A stretch of DNA of 64,000 bases from Verrucomicrobiota bacterium (GCA_003218975.1 QHPD01000104.1:1-64000); one strand, 5' to 3'; positions 42,562 to 53,141 are shown, numbered from the stretch's first letter. Program-made: numbers and translations. The notes: generated by a model from the sequence alone, not told the origin.

Positions 42562-43290
42562 ATGCGCTTCCTCCGCGCTTTTTTCATTGCGCTTTTGACG
42601 GCAATTGTCGGCTGTGTTCTTGCGTTCTTTGTTGGCGATTATTTGACCACGCTCGCGCACGTGCCCGAAATGGAAGGACAGCGGGGCATGACCGTCTTTT
42701 TTCTGTGCGTACCTCTTGGAATTCTGGCGGGCTTGGTAATTGGAATCGTTTCAGCCATCCTGGTTCGGCGACAAGGACTTGCTGGATTTCTGATTGCACA
42801 GGGTTGGTCGCTTCTGATTGTCTGCGGCGTTGCCGGTTTGTTGGTCGGCGTTCCATATCTGCTGTCGGACAAACCTCCGAGACTCGATGGCAAGCGCCTC
42901 GAGTTGCAGTTCGAGCTTCGCGCGCCGGCAACATTTAAAATTCCAGAGCAGCCCGATGGTTACAGCATCCAAGTCAGTCTTTACACTGACAATCAGCAAA
43001 CTCGGTTTGCTTTCATCGACTGGAACGGGATTACAAAAGATGCAGAACACATCATCATTCCGGGAACCGTCCCGTTATTGACACATAGCAAGACCAGATC
43101 GCTCCTTGCCTCGATCAGTAACGAACCAGCCGGGTCGCAGTTTATTGAATTGAAAATTCCACCGACACCACGGAAGGAAGACGAAACTTGGTCTGACTGG
43201 ATTTTCGCCACCCAACGCGCCAATCTCAGCCCGGTTTCCGAGTCTGAAAGAATGGCGCTCCGCTATCGCGTTCGACCGATTGACGATTGA
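42562..43290 (+). CDS. Membrane protein of unknown function
   Basis: 242 residues with three predicted transmembrane helices in the first 100 (AFFIALLTAIVGCVLAFFVG, MTVFFLCVPLGILAGLVIGI, GWSLLIVCGVAGLLVGVPYL). An extracytoplasmic beta-rich domain follows (LELQFELRAPATFKIPEQPD, SIQVSLYTDNQQTRFAFIDW). No family is named. It is followed with 19 bp spacing by the DUF2071 gene, so the two may be co-transcribed. Confidence 0.8.
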   Translation: MRFLRAFFIALLTAIVGCVLAFFVGDYLTTLAHVPEMEGQRGMTVFFLCVPLGILAGLVIGIVSAILVRRQGLAGFLIAQGWSLLIVCGVAGLLVGVPYLLSDKPPRLDGKRLELQFELRAPATFKIPEQPDGYSIQVSLYTDNQQTRFAFIDWNGITKDAEHIIIPGTVPLLTHSKTRSLLASISNEPAGSQFIELKIPPTPRKEDETWSDWIFATQRANLSPVSESERMALRYRVRPIDD

Positions 43291-43309
43291 TTCTGGGATC
43301 GAACGCGGC

Positions 43310-44017
43310 ATGCAACCGTTTCTCACTGCTAACTGGCGTTACGTTGCGATGTTAAATCACATCGTCGATCCTCGCCTGCTCGCACCGTTGGTTCCCTCTG
43401 GTACTGAGATAGACTTTGAAAACGGTGACACTTTCCTCAGCATTGTCGGATTTCTTTTTCTCGACACGCGTCTGCTCGGGCTCGCTATCCCGCTGCACCG
43501 CGATTTCGAAGAAGTGAATTTGCGTTTCTACGTGAGGAGAAAATCGGCCGACACCTGGCGGCGCGGTGTAGTTTTCATCCGCGAGCTTGTCCCCCGCCGC
43601 GCGATCGCGCTCGTCGCGCGCGCCTGCTACGGCGAAAATTATCTCGCCGTGCCGATGAAGCACAAAATCGAGCATGTCGATTCGAATTTGATAGTTGAAT
43701 TTTTATGGCGACGCGGCCGCAAATGGGAATCGCTTAAGATGAGAGCGACTGGCGAGCCGCAAGCAATTCCAGCGGGAAGCCACGCCGAATTTATGACCGA
43801 ACATTACTGGGGTTACACATCTCTTCGCAACGGCTGCGGCGAATATCGAGTCGAGCATCCCCGATGGAAAATCTGGAACGCGACGGGCTTCGAATTGAAC
43901 GCAGACGTTGCAACTCTCTACGGTGAACAATTCGCTGACACGTTAAATCAGCCACCGCGCTCGGCATTTGTTGCCGACGGTTCGCCGATTACTGTTCACA
44001 AACGCGAGATATTCTAG
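43310..44017 (+). CDS. DUF2071 (YqjF-like) family protein
   Basis: 235 residues starting MQPFLTANWRYVAMLNHIVD; a TTG at 43280 would overlap the previous gene and is less likely. FLTANWRYVAMLNHIVDPRLLAPLVP is the typical opening of DUF2071 proteins, and the later NLRFYVRR, RGVVFIRELVPRRAIALVAR and FMTEHYWGYTSLRNG fit the family. Relatives include B. subtilis YqjF; the function is not established. Cytoplasmic. Confidence 0.88.
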   Translation: MQPFLTANWRYVAMLNHIVDPRLLAPLVPSGTEIDFENGDTFLSIVGFLFLDTRLLGLAIPLHRDFEEVNLRFYVRRKSADTWRRGVVFIRELVPRRAIALVARACYGENYLAVPMKHKIEHVDSNLIVEFLWRRGRKWESLKMRATGEPQAIPAGSHAEFMTEHYWGYTSLRNGCGEYRVEHPRWKIWNATGFELNADVATLYGEQFADTLNQPPRSAFVADGSPITVHKREIF

Positions 44018-44067
44018 GGCGTCCGTGTCAGACGCCGGCCCAGGGAAATGGCGTCTCGCAGAGACGC
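44018..44067. terminator. Twin-hairpin intergenic element between convergent genes
   Basis: Two hairpins sit side by side: GGCGTC (44018-44023) with GACGCC (44031-44036), and GCGTCTC-GCA-GAGACGC (44051-44067, 7-bp stem). They lie between the convergent DUF2071 and aconitase genes. They may act as a bidirectional terminator or be a REP-like repeat unit. There is no strong T-tract. Confidence 0.55.
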
Positions 44068-44074
44068 GCTACAA

Positions 44075-47008
44075 TTACCCTTTCGACAGCAACTGCCTGA
44101 GCACAAAAGGCAGAATCCCGCCGTGCCGGTAGTAATCGATTTCGATTGGCGTATCGATGCGAACTTTCACAGGCACTGAGCGCTTCTGCCGATCTTTGCT
44201 TTCGATCTCGAGCGTTACGGTTTGCCCGGGCTTAATTGTGTTTGACAAACCAATGATCGAAAAGATCTCAGAGCCATCGAGCCCGAGTGATTGCGCTGTT
44301 GTTCCATTGAAAAATTGCAACGGAAGCACGCCCATTCCGACAAGGTTTGAGCGATGAATCCTCTCGAAACTCGCGGCGACAACCGCCTTCACTCCTAGCA
44401 AACGCGTTCCTTTCGCCGCCCAGTCGCGCGATGAACCGGTGCCATACTCGTGGCCGGCGAGAATAATCAGCGGCGTCTTTGTTTTCGCGTACTTCATCGC
44501 CGCATCGAAGATCGACATCTCTTCGCCCTCGCCATTCTTTGAACCGCCAGTCCGGCTCGGACCGAAATATTTTGTCACGCCACCTTCCGTTCCGGGCACC
44601 ATCAAGTTCTTGATCCGCACATTCGCGAATGTCCCGCGTGTCATCAACAGATCGTTCCCGCGCCGGCTGCCGTAGCTGTTAAAATCTCGTGGCTGAATTC
44701 CGCGCGACACTAAATATTTTCCCGCCGGCGAAGTTTCTTTAATCGCCCCTGCGGGCGAAATGTGATCGGTCGTCACTGAATCACCGAAAATCCCAAGCGC
44801 CCGCGCACCGCGGATCTCCTCGATGTGCCTAGGTTCCATTGAGAAGTTCTCGAAAAACGGCGGCTCGTGAATGTAATCGCTCTTCTCGTCCCACTGATAA
44901 ATGTCGCCAGTGCTCGACGGAATCTCGTTCCACTTGGGATTTTGTTCGGCAAAATCGCGATAAAGTTTTCGGAAGATTTCCGGCGCGAGAGCGGACTGCA
45001 TGGTGTGCCGGATCTCGCTGAGACTCGGCCAAACATCCCGCAGGAAAGTGTCCTTTGCGTTTTTATCTTTTCCCAGTGGCTCGCGCGAAAGATCGATATG
45101 CACTCGACCAGCCAGCGCAAAGGCGACGACTAGCGGCGGCGACATCAGGAAATTCGCCTTGATGTGTTGATGCACGCGCGCTTCGAAATTCCGATTTCCT
45201 GAGAGGACCGAAGCCGCAACCAAATCGTGCTTGTGGATCGCTTTCTCGATGTTTGGATGCAGCGGGCCAGAGTTGCCGATGCAGGTGGTGCAACCGTAGC
45301 CCACAAGATTGAAGCCGAGTTGATCGAGGTATTTTTGCAGACCGGTTTTGTTGAGATAATCGGAAACCACGCGCGAACCCGGCGCAAGAGAAGTTTTCAC
45401 CGCAGGATCGACGCGCAGACCGCGCTCGACCGCTTTTTTCGCCAGTAATCCGGCTGCGATCATCACACTCGGGTTGCTGGTGTTCGTGCAGCTCGTGATG
45501 GCCGCGATCAGGACGCTGCCGTGGCCGATATGAGTACGCCCATGCGTGAAGATGTCTCTCGACTGCGCTTCAATTTCCTTGGCAGGATCAGGCGTTGGCC
45601 GGTTTGCAATCATCTCGATCTTGTTGCGTTCGTCACCCGGACTGATTCCCTGATCTTCCTTTTTATCGGTCGAAAACATCTCGGCGTTGTGCGGGGCGCT
45701 GCCGTTTAATTCCACGCGATGTCTTTCTCGGAGATCGACATTCTGTTTCCCGTAGCCGCCGTCGCGCACCGGTTTTTCGAGTAACTCGCGAAATGTCTTT
45801 CCAAGTTCCGGCAAGTTGATCCGGTCCTGCGGTCTTTTCGGTCCGGCCACGCTCGGTTGCACCTCGGCCAGATCCAAATCGATGTCGACACTGTAATCGA
45901 TTTCGCCTTTTCGGGGCATGCCGAACATCTTTTGCGCGCGAAAATAATTTTCGAACGCCAGGCATTGCTCTTCGCTGCGTCCCGTGGCCCGCAGGTAATC
46001 CACCGATTCTTGATCAACGGGGAAATATCCCATCGTCGCGCCGTACTCCGGCGACATGTTTCCGATCGTCGCTCGATCAGGGACGGGCAACGATGCCGCG
46101 CCTTCGCCGTAGAACTCCACAAATTTGCCGACCACTTTTTGCGCGCGCAGCAATTGCGTGATGTGCAAGACGAGATCGGTCGCAGTAACGCCTTCGCGCA
46201 ATTGCCCGCGCATGTGCACGCCCACCACTTCCGGCGTCAAAAAGTAAACCGGCTGCCCAAGCATGCCGGCTTCCGCTTCGATTCCACCAACGCCCCAGCC
46301 AACCACACCGAGACCATTGATCATGGTGGTGTGCGAATCGGTGCCAACTAACGTGTCAGGGAAGAAAATGTTATAGCCGCGGTCGGTGATCGCGGCGCCG
46401 GAGTCACCGACCTCGGTTACAGATGTGCTCAGCACGCCCTTCGCGAGGTACTCCAGATTGACCTGATGCACGATGCCAATGCCCGGCGGGATGAGCTGGA
46501 AAGTTTTGAACGCTTGCTGTCCCCATTTGAGAAACTGATAGCGCTCCCGGTTACGCTTGAATTCCATGTCCAGGTTCAGTTCCAGCGCTCGGGCCGAGCC
46601 AAAGAAATCCACCTGCACCGAGTGGTCCACTACCAGATCAACTGGCACAAGCGGCTCGATGATTTTCGGGTCGTGACCCAGCCGTTTCACCGCGCTGCGC
46701 ATCGCGGCAAGATCGACAATTAGCGGCACGCCGGTGAAATCCTGCAAAACAATGCGCGCAACGACGAATGGGATCTCCTCGTTCGCGGGTGATTTCGCGT
46801 TCCAGTTCGCCAGCGTTTCGACATCTTTGCGCCGGACCTTTTTTCCGTCGCAGTTGCGCAACACCGATTCGAGGACAATCCGGATGCTCACCGGCAATCG
46901 CGAAATTTTGCCAATGCTCTGTTCTTCCAGCGCCGGGAGTGAACAGAAAAATCCTTCACGCCCCTTACCGGCATCGAAATTTTTGAGCGCTTTGAATTCG
47001 TCGTTCAT
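44075..47008 (-). CDS. acnA: Aconitate hydratase A
   Basis: 977 residues, somewhat longer than E. coli AcnA (891). It isomerises citrate and isocitrate in the TCA cycle with a [4Fe-4S] cluster. Cluster cysteines are visible in [14 protein letters not shown] (near residue 507) and [14 protein letters not shown] (near 573). Other marks are the [20 protein letters not shown] motif and the C-terminal swivel domain with [20 protein letters not shown]. The extra length includes a Lys/Glu-rich insertion before the first cluster Cys ([15 protein letters not shown] ... [12 protein letters not shown]). It is downstream of DUF4153 (72 bp) and a peroxiredoxin on the same strand. Confidence 0.97.
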   Translation of the reverse strand: MNDEFKALKNFDAGKGREGFFCSLPALEEQSIGKISRLPVSIRIVLESVLRNCDGKKVRRKDVETLANWNAKSPANEEIPFVVARIVLQDFTGVPLIVDLAAMRSAVKRLGHDPKIIEPLVPVDLVVDHSVQVDFFGSARALELNLDMEFKRNRERYQFLKWGQQAFKTFQLIPPGIGIVHQVNLEYLAKGVLSTSVTEVGDSGAAITDRGYNIFFPDTLVGTDSHTTMINGLGVVGWGVGGIEAEAGMLGQPVYFLTPEVVGVHMRGQLREGVTATDLVLHITQLLRAQKVVGKFVEFYGEGAASLPVPDRATIGNMSPEYGATMGYFPVDQESVDYLRATGRSEEQCLAFENYFRAQKMFGMPRKGEIDYSVDIDLDLAEVQPSVAGPKRPQDRINLPELGKTFRELLEKPVRDGGYGKQNVDLRERHRVELNGSAPHNAEMFSTDKKEDQGISPGDERNKIEMIANRPTPDPAKEIEAQSRDIFTHGRTHIGHGSVLIAAITSCTNTSNPSVMIAAGLLAKKAVERGLRVDPAVKTSLAPGSRVVSDYLNKTGLQKYLDQLGFNLVGYGCTTCIGNSGPLHPNIEKAIHKHDLVAASVLSGNRNFEARVHQHIKANFLMSPPLVVAFALAGRVHIDLSREPLGKDKNAKDTFLRDVWPSLSEIRHTMQSALAPEIFRKLYRDFAEQNPKWNEIPSSTGDIYQWDEKSDYIHEPPFFENFSMEPRHIEEIRGARALGIFGDSVTTDHISPAGAIKETSPAGKYLVSRGIQPRDFNSYGSRRGNDLLMTRGTFANVRIKNLMVPGTEGGVTKYFGPSRTGGSKNGEGEEMSIFDAAMKYAKTKTPLIILAGHEYGTGSSRDWAAKGTRLLGVKAVVAASFERIHRSNLVGMGVLPLQFFNGTTAQSLGLDGSEIFSIIGLSNTIKPGQTVTLEIESKDRQKRSVPVKVRIDTPIEIDYYRHGGILPFVLRQLLSKG

Positions 47009-47080
47009 CTTGGTTTATACGAGTAGACAAGTTCCGCACGCGCGAAGACAACGCAACCCTCGTAAATTCGCGGCGAGACA

Positions 47081-48853
47081 TCACTTCTGGAGCAAATAAA
47101 GCTCGGTCGAGTTGAGACTCAGGCCATTCGTTTCGCGCCGGACCGTCAGTGATTCGAAGACGATCCGAAACGTACGAGTCCCATTTTGAAAATCGATCGT
47201 CAGATCTTCATCGGGTAACTGATGACCTCTGCTCGACTGAATACGATCGAAGATTCGTTGGAGCGATATTTCCTCTCGGGCGTTATCACCGCCAGTTGTC
47301 AACTTCAATGCTCCTTGTTCTATTCCAACCGCCACACCTTCGGAGCGTTTGGGATTCCAAGTCGGATTCGATGCGTAGAGATTGATCCTCCACAATCGAC
47401 GGAAATCCTGCACGTCGAGAAAACTGTCCGGTTTGCGGCGAACCAAAATAAGCCGGGGGGATTCCTCCTGAGCGACGATGTTGAGCGCTGTGATGATATC
47501 TCCTGCGGCCTCCCACGCGATCAACTTCTGCCAATCGCGATAAAGCACGGATGGCTCGAAGATGAGCTTGATCGTAGGTCCGCCATGCGTGGCGATGATA
47601 TAATTGAGTGTGCTTCGCAGGTTGGTTTCTTCGGCTTTTGAAAGTTCGACCGTTCCGCCAGGCGCCTGTGCATGATCGTCTTTCCACATTCCGTGCGCCT
47701 GCAGCATGTGCTTGAGCCGTTTTACCTGGCTAATTTTTGAAATCTCTCCTGCGCTCCACGGCCCAAAAGCGCACAACACCGCAATGATCGCGAGACTTGA
47801 TGGAATCCACCGAATACCGGCTGGTCGGTGCAGAATAAACACAATCGCCCACGCAAATGTCCAGAGTGCCGCCACGATTCCGATATAACGCGCCTCGGTG
47901 ATCCCATATTCGCGAGCGCGGATAAGCACGGAGATCAGTAGAAGTACAGAGAGCGGCGCGAGCGCGCGTGGAAAATTTGTTGTGAACCAGCGCGCCCACT
48001 TTTCTTCCGGCCGACTGCGGAGCGGCGAAAGCAGGAGGAAAGCAAGAATGCCAATTCCCGACAAGAGCAGCACCGGCAACGCTACCCAACCGTGCGGCCA
48101 GCTTCGGATAATGATGATTTTGATTGCGTAGGCGTAAAGAATCGCAGTGTAGACTGCGACCAGTGGCGCGAGCGCGAATTGAGTGAACGCCTTTAGTCCA
48201 CGCGGATAATCAGACTCGACATCGAGCGCAGCAAAATCCCGCGGCACACCGGTGAGAAAAAATGTCGGATGAAACAGACCGACCATCAGAAAAAATAAAT
48301 CGCCGTACTCTTTGCCGAGCTTGAGCTGAAAAAGTTTGTCCGCGCTGAGCATTGCCAATTCCAAGCCGCCCGTCAGGACAACGGTGTAAAGGGTCGCGAG
48401 ACAAAACCGGACAAATAGGCGCCGGTTAAATTGCCAAAAGCTCAAGCTCTCCGTTCGCGAGAAATGCGCGGAGACAGCAGCGACACAATGCAGTGCCGCC
48501 AAAAGAAGCAGCCATTGAATCCAGATGATTCCCGGTAAACGCAGCGGCGAGGCTGGTTGAGCAAAGAACCATCCCGCGAGAACAAACAGGCCGACAATTT
48601 CGATGGGCCACGGAGTGAATTTCGGAATTCGTTCGCGCACGATGCGCACGGAAAAAAACAGCGGCATCCCAATGGCCGCAGCCATTGCCAATCGCACACA
48701 CTGTCCTTCGAGCCACTCATTGTGCTCGGTGTGAATCAGCGTGATCAAGCACGCAGCGCCGATCGCGCCACAAAGAATGTTCCAGGGAAACCGAGTGAAA
48801 GCCGCCAACGCTCCCGAACGCCACAGCGCGAACGACGGAAGCGAGAATTTCAT
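47081..48853 (-). CDS. DUF4153 polytopic membrane protein
   Basis: 590 residues. The first 390 contain about 11 hydrophobic helices (FPWNILCGAIGAACLITLIH, LAMAAAIGMPLFFSVRIV, FCLATLYTVVLTGGLELAML). The segment LFHPTFFLTGVPRDFAALD, then ALAPLVAVYTAILYAYAIKI, fits DUF4153. A soluble C-terminal region follows (HGGPTIKLIFEPSVLYRDWQ). Function unknown. It lies 10 bp downstream of the peroxiredoxin gene. Confidence 0.85.
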   Translation of the reverse strand: MKFSLPSFALWRSGALAAFTRFPWNILCGAIGAACLITLIHTEHNEWLEGQCVRLAMAAAIGMPLFFSVRIVRERIPKFTPWPIEIVGLFVLAGWFFAQPASPLRLPGIIWIQWLLLLAALHCVAAVSAHFSRTESLSFWQFNRRLFVRFCLATLYTVVLTGGLELAMLSADKLFQLKLGKEYGDLFFLMVGLFHPTFFLTGVPRDFAALDVESDYPRGLKAFTQFALAPLVAVYTAILYAYAIKIIIIRSWPHGWVALPVLLLSGIGILAFLLLSPLRSRPEEKWARWFTTNFPRALAPLSVLLLISVLIRAREYGITEARYIGIVAALWTFAWAIVFILHRPAGIRWIPSSLAIIAVLCAFGPWSAGEISKISQVKRLKHMLQAHGMWKDDHAQAPGGTVELSKAEETNLRSTLNYIIATHGGPTIKLIFEPSVLYRDWQKLIAWEAAGDIITALNIVAQEESPRLILVRRKPDSFLDVQDFRRLWRINLYASNPTWNPKRSEGVAVGIEQGALKLTTGGDNAREEISLQRIFDRIQSSRGHQLPDEDLTIDFQNGTRTFRIVFESLTVRRETNGLSLNSTELYLLQK

Positions 48854-48863
48854 TCGTTGCGCA

Positions 48864-49358
48864 TCACTTCAATTCTTCCAGCTTCGCTTTGATCTTTTCG
48901 AAATTCGGCAGCTGTCGGGCATCATCGTTGCTCTCTGAGTATTGGATCACGCCATTTTTATCGATGACGAATGCAGAACGTTTCGGCACGCCGCTCATGC
49001 CGAGATTCATTTGCGGCAGGAACGAGTCGTACATCACGCCATAATCCTTCGCGACCTTGTGTTCGTAGTCGCTCAGCAGCGGCACCGTGATCTTCTCTTT
49101 CTGCGCCCATGCTTCCTGCGCAAATGGATTGTCGCCACTGATTCCGTACACAGCGGCGTTCAAATCGGTGTAAGCGTTTAGCCCCTGACTGACCTCGCAC
49201 ATTTCCGTGGTGCACGTGCCTGTAAACGCCATGGGAAAGAAAAGTAGCAACGTGTTTTTCTTTTCGAAATTGTCGCTGAGCCTGATCTGTTTCGGCCCAT
49301 CACCGGTCTTGGTGGATAAAGTGAAGTCCGGCGCTTTGGTTCCAATAGCGAGTGGCAT
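48864..49358 (-). CDS. Peroxiredoxin (AhpC/TSA, BCP/AhpE-like)
   Basis: 164 residues from MPLAIGTKAPDFTLSTKTGD; the longer frame to 49502 adds a non-conserved leader. FPMAFTGTCTTEMCEVSQGL holds the peroxidatic Cys49 (TxxC context) and a second Cys54, a C-X4-C spacing found in some atypical 2-Cys enzymes. SGVPKRSAFVIDKNGVIQY is typical. It reduces hydroperoxides in the cytoplasm. First gene of a likely operon with DUF4153 and perhaps aconitase, whose cluster is peroxide-sensitive. Confidence 0.93.
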   Translation of the reverse strand: MPLAIGTKAPDFTLSTKTGDGPKQIRLSDNFEKKNTLLLFFPMAFTGTCTTEMCEVSQGLNAYTDLNAAVYGISGDNPFAQEAWAQKEKITVPLLSDYEHKVAKDYGVMYDSFLPQMNLGMSGVPKRSAFVIDKNGVIQYSESNDDARQLPNFEKIKAKLEELK

Positions 49359-49531
49359 GATTGAATCTCCAATTGAGTTAATTTTTGGGCGATAATTCAG
49401 TATAAGGTCGACAACTGTGCGGTCAAAAAGAAGATCGCGACTCGTTAAGTCGTTAAAACGCAAAGCCTCCGGTTTCAAAACTGGCGATTCATAACGATTC
49501 ACGATTCACTAGTCACAACTCACGTTTTCCT

Positions 49532-50020
49532 ATGGAATTCTTTTGGTGGTTCTTCACGATCGTCCTCTTCGCCGTCGGTCTGATCGGCACGGTCGTTCCA
49601 GCTCTTCCCGGCACAACTATCATTCTCGCCGCCGCAATCATCCATCGCGCCATGGTCGGCGCGGAGAAGAGCATCGGCTGGAAGACGATGATCATTCTCG
49701 TGTTGCTCACACTGGTTTCGTACGTCTTCGATTTTGTCGGCAGCTACCTTGGCACAAAATATTTTGGCGCGACAAAGTGGGGCGCCTTCGGAGCAATCCT
49801 GGGTGCGCTAATCGGCCTCTTTTTCGGGATCATCGGCTTGTTCGCTGGTCCGGTAATCGGCGCGGTCGCAGGTGAATTCATCGCCGGCAAACGAATGATC
49901 GATGCCGGTCGCGCGGGCTGGGGAAGTTTGCTCGGAAACCTTGGCGCGACCACTGGCAGACTAGTCATCGCGCTGGTGATGATCACGATCTTTCTGGTGA
50001 ACGTCCCGTCGCCATTTTGA
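49532..50020 (+). CDS. DUF456 membrane protein
   Basis: 162 residues with several transmembrane helices: FTIVLFAVGLIGTVVPALPG, MIILVLLTLVSYVFDFVGSY, GAFGAILGALIGLFFGIIGL and GPVIGAVAGEFIAGK. The VPALPGT motif and Gly-rich helices are characteristic of DUF456. Function unknown. Monocistronic, and followed by the RNase P RNA gene on the same strand. Confidence 0.92.
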   Translation: MEFFWWFFTIVLFAVGLIGTVVPALPGTTIILAAAIIHRAMVGAEKSIGWKTMIILVLLTLVSYVFDFVGSYLGTKYFGATKWGAFGAILGALIGLFFGIIGLFAGPVIGAVAGEFIAGKRMIDAGRAGWGSLLGNLGATTGRLVIALVMITIFLVNVPSPF

Positions 50021-50101
50021 TTTTTGACTTTTTGTGTCCGTTCTATCCTCGTAACCCGTGGGTTCTCTTTTCTTCTTTGCTGATTGTGATAAATTAGGAG
50101 T

Positions 50102-50549
50102 CGATGGCAGATGATCGCTGGTGGACCGTTTTTGCGGTTCGCTGGAGGAAAGTCCGAACACCATACGGCAGCATGCCGCGTAAAAAACGCGGGCGCCGCA
50201 GTTGAAAAATTGCGGTGACGGAGAGTGTCACAGAAAAGACACCGCCGGTTCTTTGAGAAAAGTGCAGGCAAGGGTGAAAAGGCGAGGTAAGAGCTCACCG
50301 CTCGCGAAGTAATTCGCGAGGCACGAAAAACCCCATGCGGTGCAAGACAAAACAGAGGAAGGGCAGCTGGCCCGTTTGATCCTCGGGTATCGTCGCATCA
50401 CGGCGAATGAAAATTCGCCGGGCGTCCAGCCCCAGTTTTGCGAGTGGAGATGTCGATCTTGGCGCGTCGCCAGCAAAACTGGAGCTGGATGAGATAAATG
50501 ATCATCCGGTCGCCACGGCGACCCGACAGAATTCGGCTTATCGCCATCG
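50102..50549 (+). ncRNA. rnpB: RNase P RNA (bacterial type A)
   Basis: P1 is closed by CGATGGC (50102-50108) and GCCATCG (50543-50549). The conserved 5' core GGAGGAAAGTCCGAACACC and the 3' core with GATAAATGATCAT, then ACAGAATTCGGCTTATCG, are both present, as are the internal AGGTAAGAGCTCACCG and GTGCAAGACAAAACAG segments. This RNA is the catalytic part of tRNA 5' processing. Length about 448 nt. Confidence 0.96.
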
Positions 50550-50557
50550 AAAATTAT

Positions 50558-50596
50558 GAAGGGCGCTTTCGGAAACGAAGGCGCCCTTCGCTTTTC
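50558..50596 (+). terminator. Rho-independent terminator of rnpB
   Basis: GAAGGGCGC (50558-50566) pairs with GCGCCCTTC (50581-50589), followed by GCTTTTC. It lies 9 bp after the RNA's P1 stem and before the convergent kinase gene. Confidence 0.88.
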
Positions 50597-50615
50597 TAGG
50601 GTTGTAAATGACCAC

Positions 50616-51779
50616 CTATGCTTCAAGTGTCAGCGGAAGTTCAATCGTAAAGGTGCTGCCGGTCCCGCGTGTCGTTTGGCAATCAATTTTCCCGCCATGT
50701 TCATTGATGATCTGCAACGTGTGGGCGAGCCCAAGTCCGGTGCCATCGCGCTTGGTCGTGAAAAACGGCACAAACAGATTGCGAGCCTCCTCCTCGGTCA
50801 TGCCGTGGCCGTTGTCGCCGATGCAGATTAGGACCTTCGAGCCATTACGCTTCGCGCTGACGGTCAAGTTTCCTCCATCGGGCATCGCATCAAGCGCGTT
50901 CCGGATCAGATTCAGAATTGCCTCCCAGAGTTGCTCGGCATCGGCGTGAACCGGCGGCAAATCCGCATCGATGGTCTTCTCCAATTCCACGTGCTTCGCA
51001 TCCAACAATGGCTGCATGAAATTGAGTTTTTCCTCCAGCAACCTCTTCAGCCAAACAGCAGCGCGCTCCGGCTTTGGCATTCGCGCGAATTGGAGGTACT
51101 CCTGCAGCACCTGGCTAATTCGCAATACCTGCGAACGCATTTCGCGCAAAAGCGCCTGGCATTGCTCCGGCAAGCGCGCATTGGAATTTACCAGGCTGTT
51201 AAGCTCCTCCCCGATCAAATCCAAATTCAGCGAGATTGAGCCCAGCGGATTGCGAATTTCATGAGCGACCTTGGCCGCCATGGAACCAACGGCCGCGAGC
51301 CGCTCCGCCTGGAGCTTGGCGTGTTCCAGCCGTCGGCGCTCTTCCATTTCCACCCGCAACGCGGCAGTTCGACGCTCGACCGTTTGCTCGAGAAAATCAT
51401 GGGAATCGCGGAACGCCGTCAGCAGCCAGACGACAACAAAAAAGAAGGTAAATAGCATGATCGCGTTCCAAACAGGAACTAACGGATGGTGATAAGCCGC
51501 TCCGTTTAGCATGTCGCTGATGAACCAGGCCGCCGTGCACAAAGCTCCCACAGCGAATCCCGCCAGTCGTCCGGCAACCCATCCAGCGATACCTGTAGGC
51601 AGGAGGTAAAAAGCCGATATTGCCCATTCACGACCGGTGACATAATCAAGAACGCCCAGAGCAATTGTCAGCGCCACAGCTGCGCCTATCGCCAGCGCCT
51701 TCGATCGCACGGAAAACTCTGCGACAGCCTTCATACGGAAGTCCAGTGCCGAAAAGCTCTGACAAACCGGCTCACACAT
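50616..51779 (-). CDS. Membrane-bound sensor histidine kinase
   Basis: 387 residues. About four transmembrane helices in the first 120 (LAIGAAVALTIALGVLDYVT, WAISAFYLLPTGIAGWVAGR, WNAIMLFTFFFVVVWLLTAF) are followed by a coiled linker. The HisKA H-box is AAKVAHEIRNPLGSISLNLD (His near 172). The HATPase domain has LIRNALDAMPDGG (N box), IGDNGHGM (G1) and TTKRDGTGLGLAHTLQIINE (F/G2). GGAG lies 9 nt before ATG 51779; an internal ATG at 51734 is possible. No response regulator is adjacent, so the partner is elsewhere. Confidence 0.93.
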   Translation of the reverse strand: MCEPVCQSFSALDFRMKAVAEFSVRSKALAIGAAVALTIALGVLDYVTGREWAISAFYLLPTGIAGWVAGRLAGFAVGALCTAAWFISDMLNGAAYHHPLVPVWNAIMLFTFFFVVVWLLTAFRDSHDFLEQTVERRTAALRVEMEERRRLEHAKLQAERLAAVGSMAAKVAHEIRNPLGSISLNLDLIGEELNSLVNSNARLPEQCQALLREMRSQVLRISQVLQEYLQFARMPKPERAAVWLKRLLEEKLNFMQPLLDAKHVELEKTIDADLPPVHADAEQLWEAILNLIRNALDAMPDGGNLTVSAKRNGSKVLICIGDNGHGMTEEEARNLFVPFFTTKRDGTGLGLAHTLQIINEHGGKIDCQTTRGTGSTFTIELPLTLEA

Positions 51780-51907
51780 CCGTTCACGCTCCGGAATTTC
51801 CCCACAGTATTAATCGGCTGTGATCCTACAAAGATCGACAGGCAGGAGCGCCGGCGATAAGGCTTTCCTCCGGTAAGGCTTGAGAAAACGTCGGCCGCGA
51901 GTAATTG

Positions 51908-53110
51908 ATGCGCTTTGCTCCGGTTGATTCGGCGGGCTTTCTTCGAATGTCAGTTGCCAACCTCATTCTGTTCGAGCAAGGCGTAGCGAAAGTGGCTACG
52001 CTGGCCGAGTTGCAGAGTTGCGAGGCATGGAAACGAGCATTTCAGAACAAATGCAAAGACCACCGCTACTATGAGATCGTCGAAGACACGCTGCAAGGCG
52101 GCTTCCAATTTCGTTATCTGGTGCTCCAGGATGAGTCAGGCGAGGTGCGGGCAGTGCAGCCCGTGTTCTTTGTTCGGCAAAATCTTGTCGAAGGCGTGCC
52201 GGGCGAAATTCGTTCTATTGTCGATCTTGTCCGAAAAATATTCCCGCGCTTCCTGACCATGCGCGTGTTGATGGTCGGATGCGCCGCCGGGGCAGGGGAC
52301 CTGGGCGTCTGCGACGAAAAAGATGAAGCTTGGGCGGCAAATGCGTTGCAAGCGAGCCTTCGGAAATATGCCCGGCAAAACGGGGCTTCTTTGATTGTTC
52401 TCAAAGATTTTCCGGCAAAATCTCGTCCGGTCCTTGAAACATTTTTCTCAAACGGTTACGCGCGAATCCCGAGCATGCCCATGACGTGTTTGCCGCTCCA
52501 GTACAAGGACTGGGACGAATATTTTCGCACGCTCAGCAAGGCCACCCGGAAAGATTTGCGCAGGAAATTCCGCAAAGCGGAGCGCGCACCGAAGATCGAC
52601 ATGCAGATTGTAAACGACATCGCCCCTTACATCGACGAAGCGTATCCGCTTTACCTCGCAGTGCATGAGCGTTCACCGTTAAAGTTCGAGATGCTAACCA
52701 AAAATTATTTTCGCGCCGTCGGGCAACGGATGGCGGAGCGAGCGCGTTTCTTCATCTGGCGGCAGTTGGGAAAGATCGTCGCATTCAGCTTTTGCCTCGT
52801 TTGTGATGATGCAGTTTACGATGAATGTATCGGGCTCGATTACAGCGTCGCGCTCTATCTGCATCTGTATTTTTACACGCTGCGCGACATCATCTCGTGG
52901 GCGCTACGGGAACGGTTGAAATATTACTACAGCAACCCGCTAAATTATGAGCCCAAGCTACACCTCGATTGCGACCTGGTGCCGCTTGATCTTTACGTGC
53001 TGCACACAAATGCGTTTCTCAATCCGATATTTGGTCGCGCTTTGAAATATCTCGGACCAACCCGGCACGACCCGATTCTGCGGCGCTTTCCAAATGCAGA
53101 TCAGCTTTAA
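51908..53110 (+). CDS. FemAB/GNAT-like acyltransferase
   Basis: 400 residues, soluble. The two-lobe arrangement of a FemAB/peptidogalycan-type GNAT protein is suggested by SKATRKDLRRKFRKAERAPK in the middle, and by RARFFIWRQLGKIVAFSFCL and YDECIGLDYSVALYLHLYFY, then LKYYYSNPLNYEPK, in the second half. Such proteins transfer amino-acyl or acyl groups to cell-wall or lipid precursors. It is followed by an SMR-like pair. The substrate cannot be read. A TTG one codon upstream is also possible as start. Confidence 0.78.
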   Translation: MRFAPVDSAGFLRMSVANLILFEQGVAKVATLAELQSCEAWKRAFQNKCKDHRYYEIVEDTLQGGFQFRYLVLQDESGEVRAVQPVFFVRQNLVEGVPGEIRSIVDLVRKIFPRFLTMRVLMVGCAAGAGDLGVCDEKDEAWAANALQASLRKYARQNGASLIVLKDFPAKSRPVLETFFSNGYARIPSMPMTCLPLQYKDWDEYFRTLSKATRKDLRRKFRKAERAPKIDMQIVNDIAPYIDEAYPLYLAVHERSPLKFEMLTKNYFRAVGQRMAERARFFIWRQLGKIVAFSFCLVCDDAVYDECIGLDYSVALYLHLYFYTLRDIISWALRERLKYYYSNPLNYEPKLHLDCDLVPLDLYVLHTNAFLNPIFGRALKYLGPTRHDPILRRFPNADQL

Positions 53111-53141
53111 ATTGACCCTCCTTGGCCATAGCACGCGTCAT

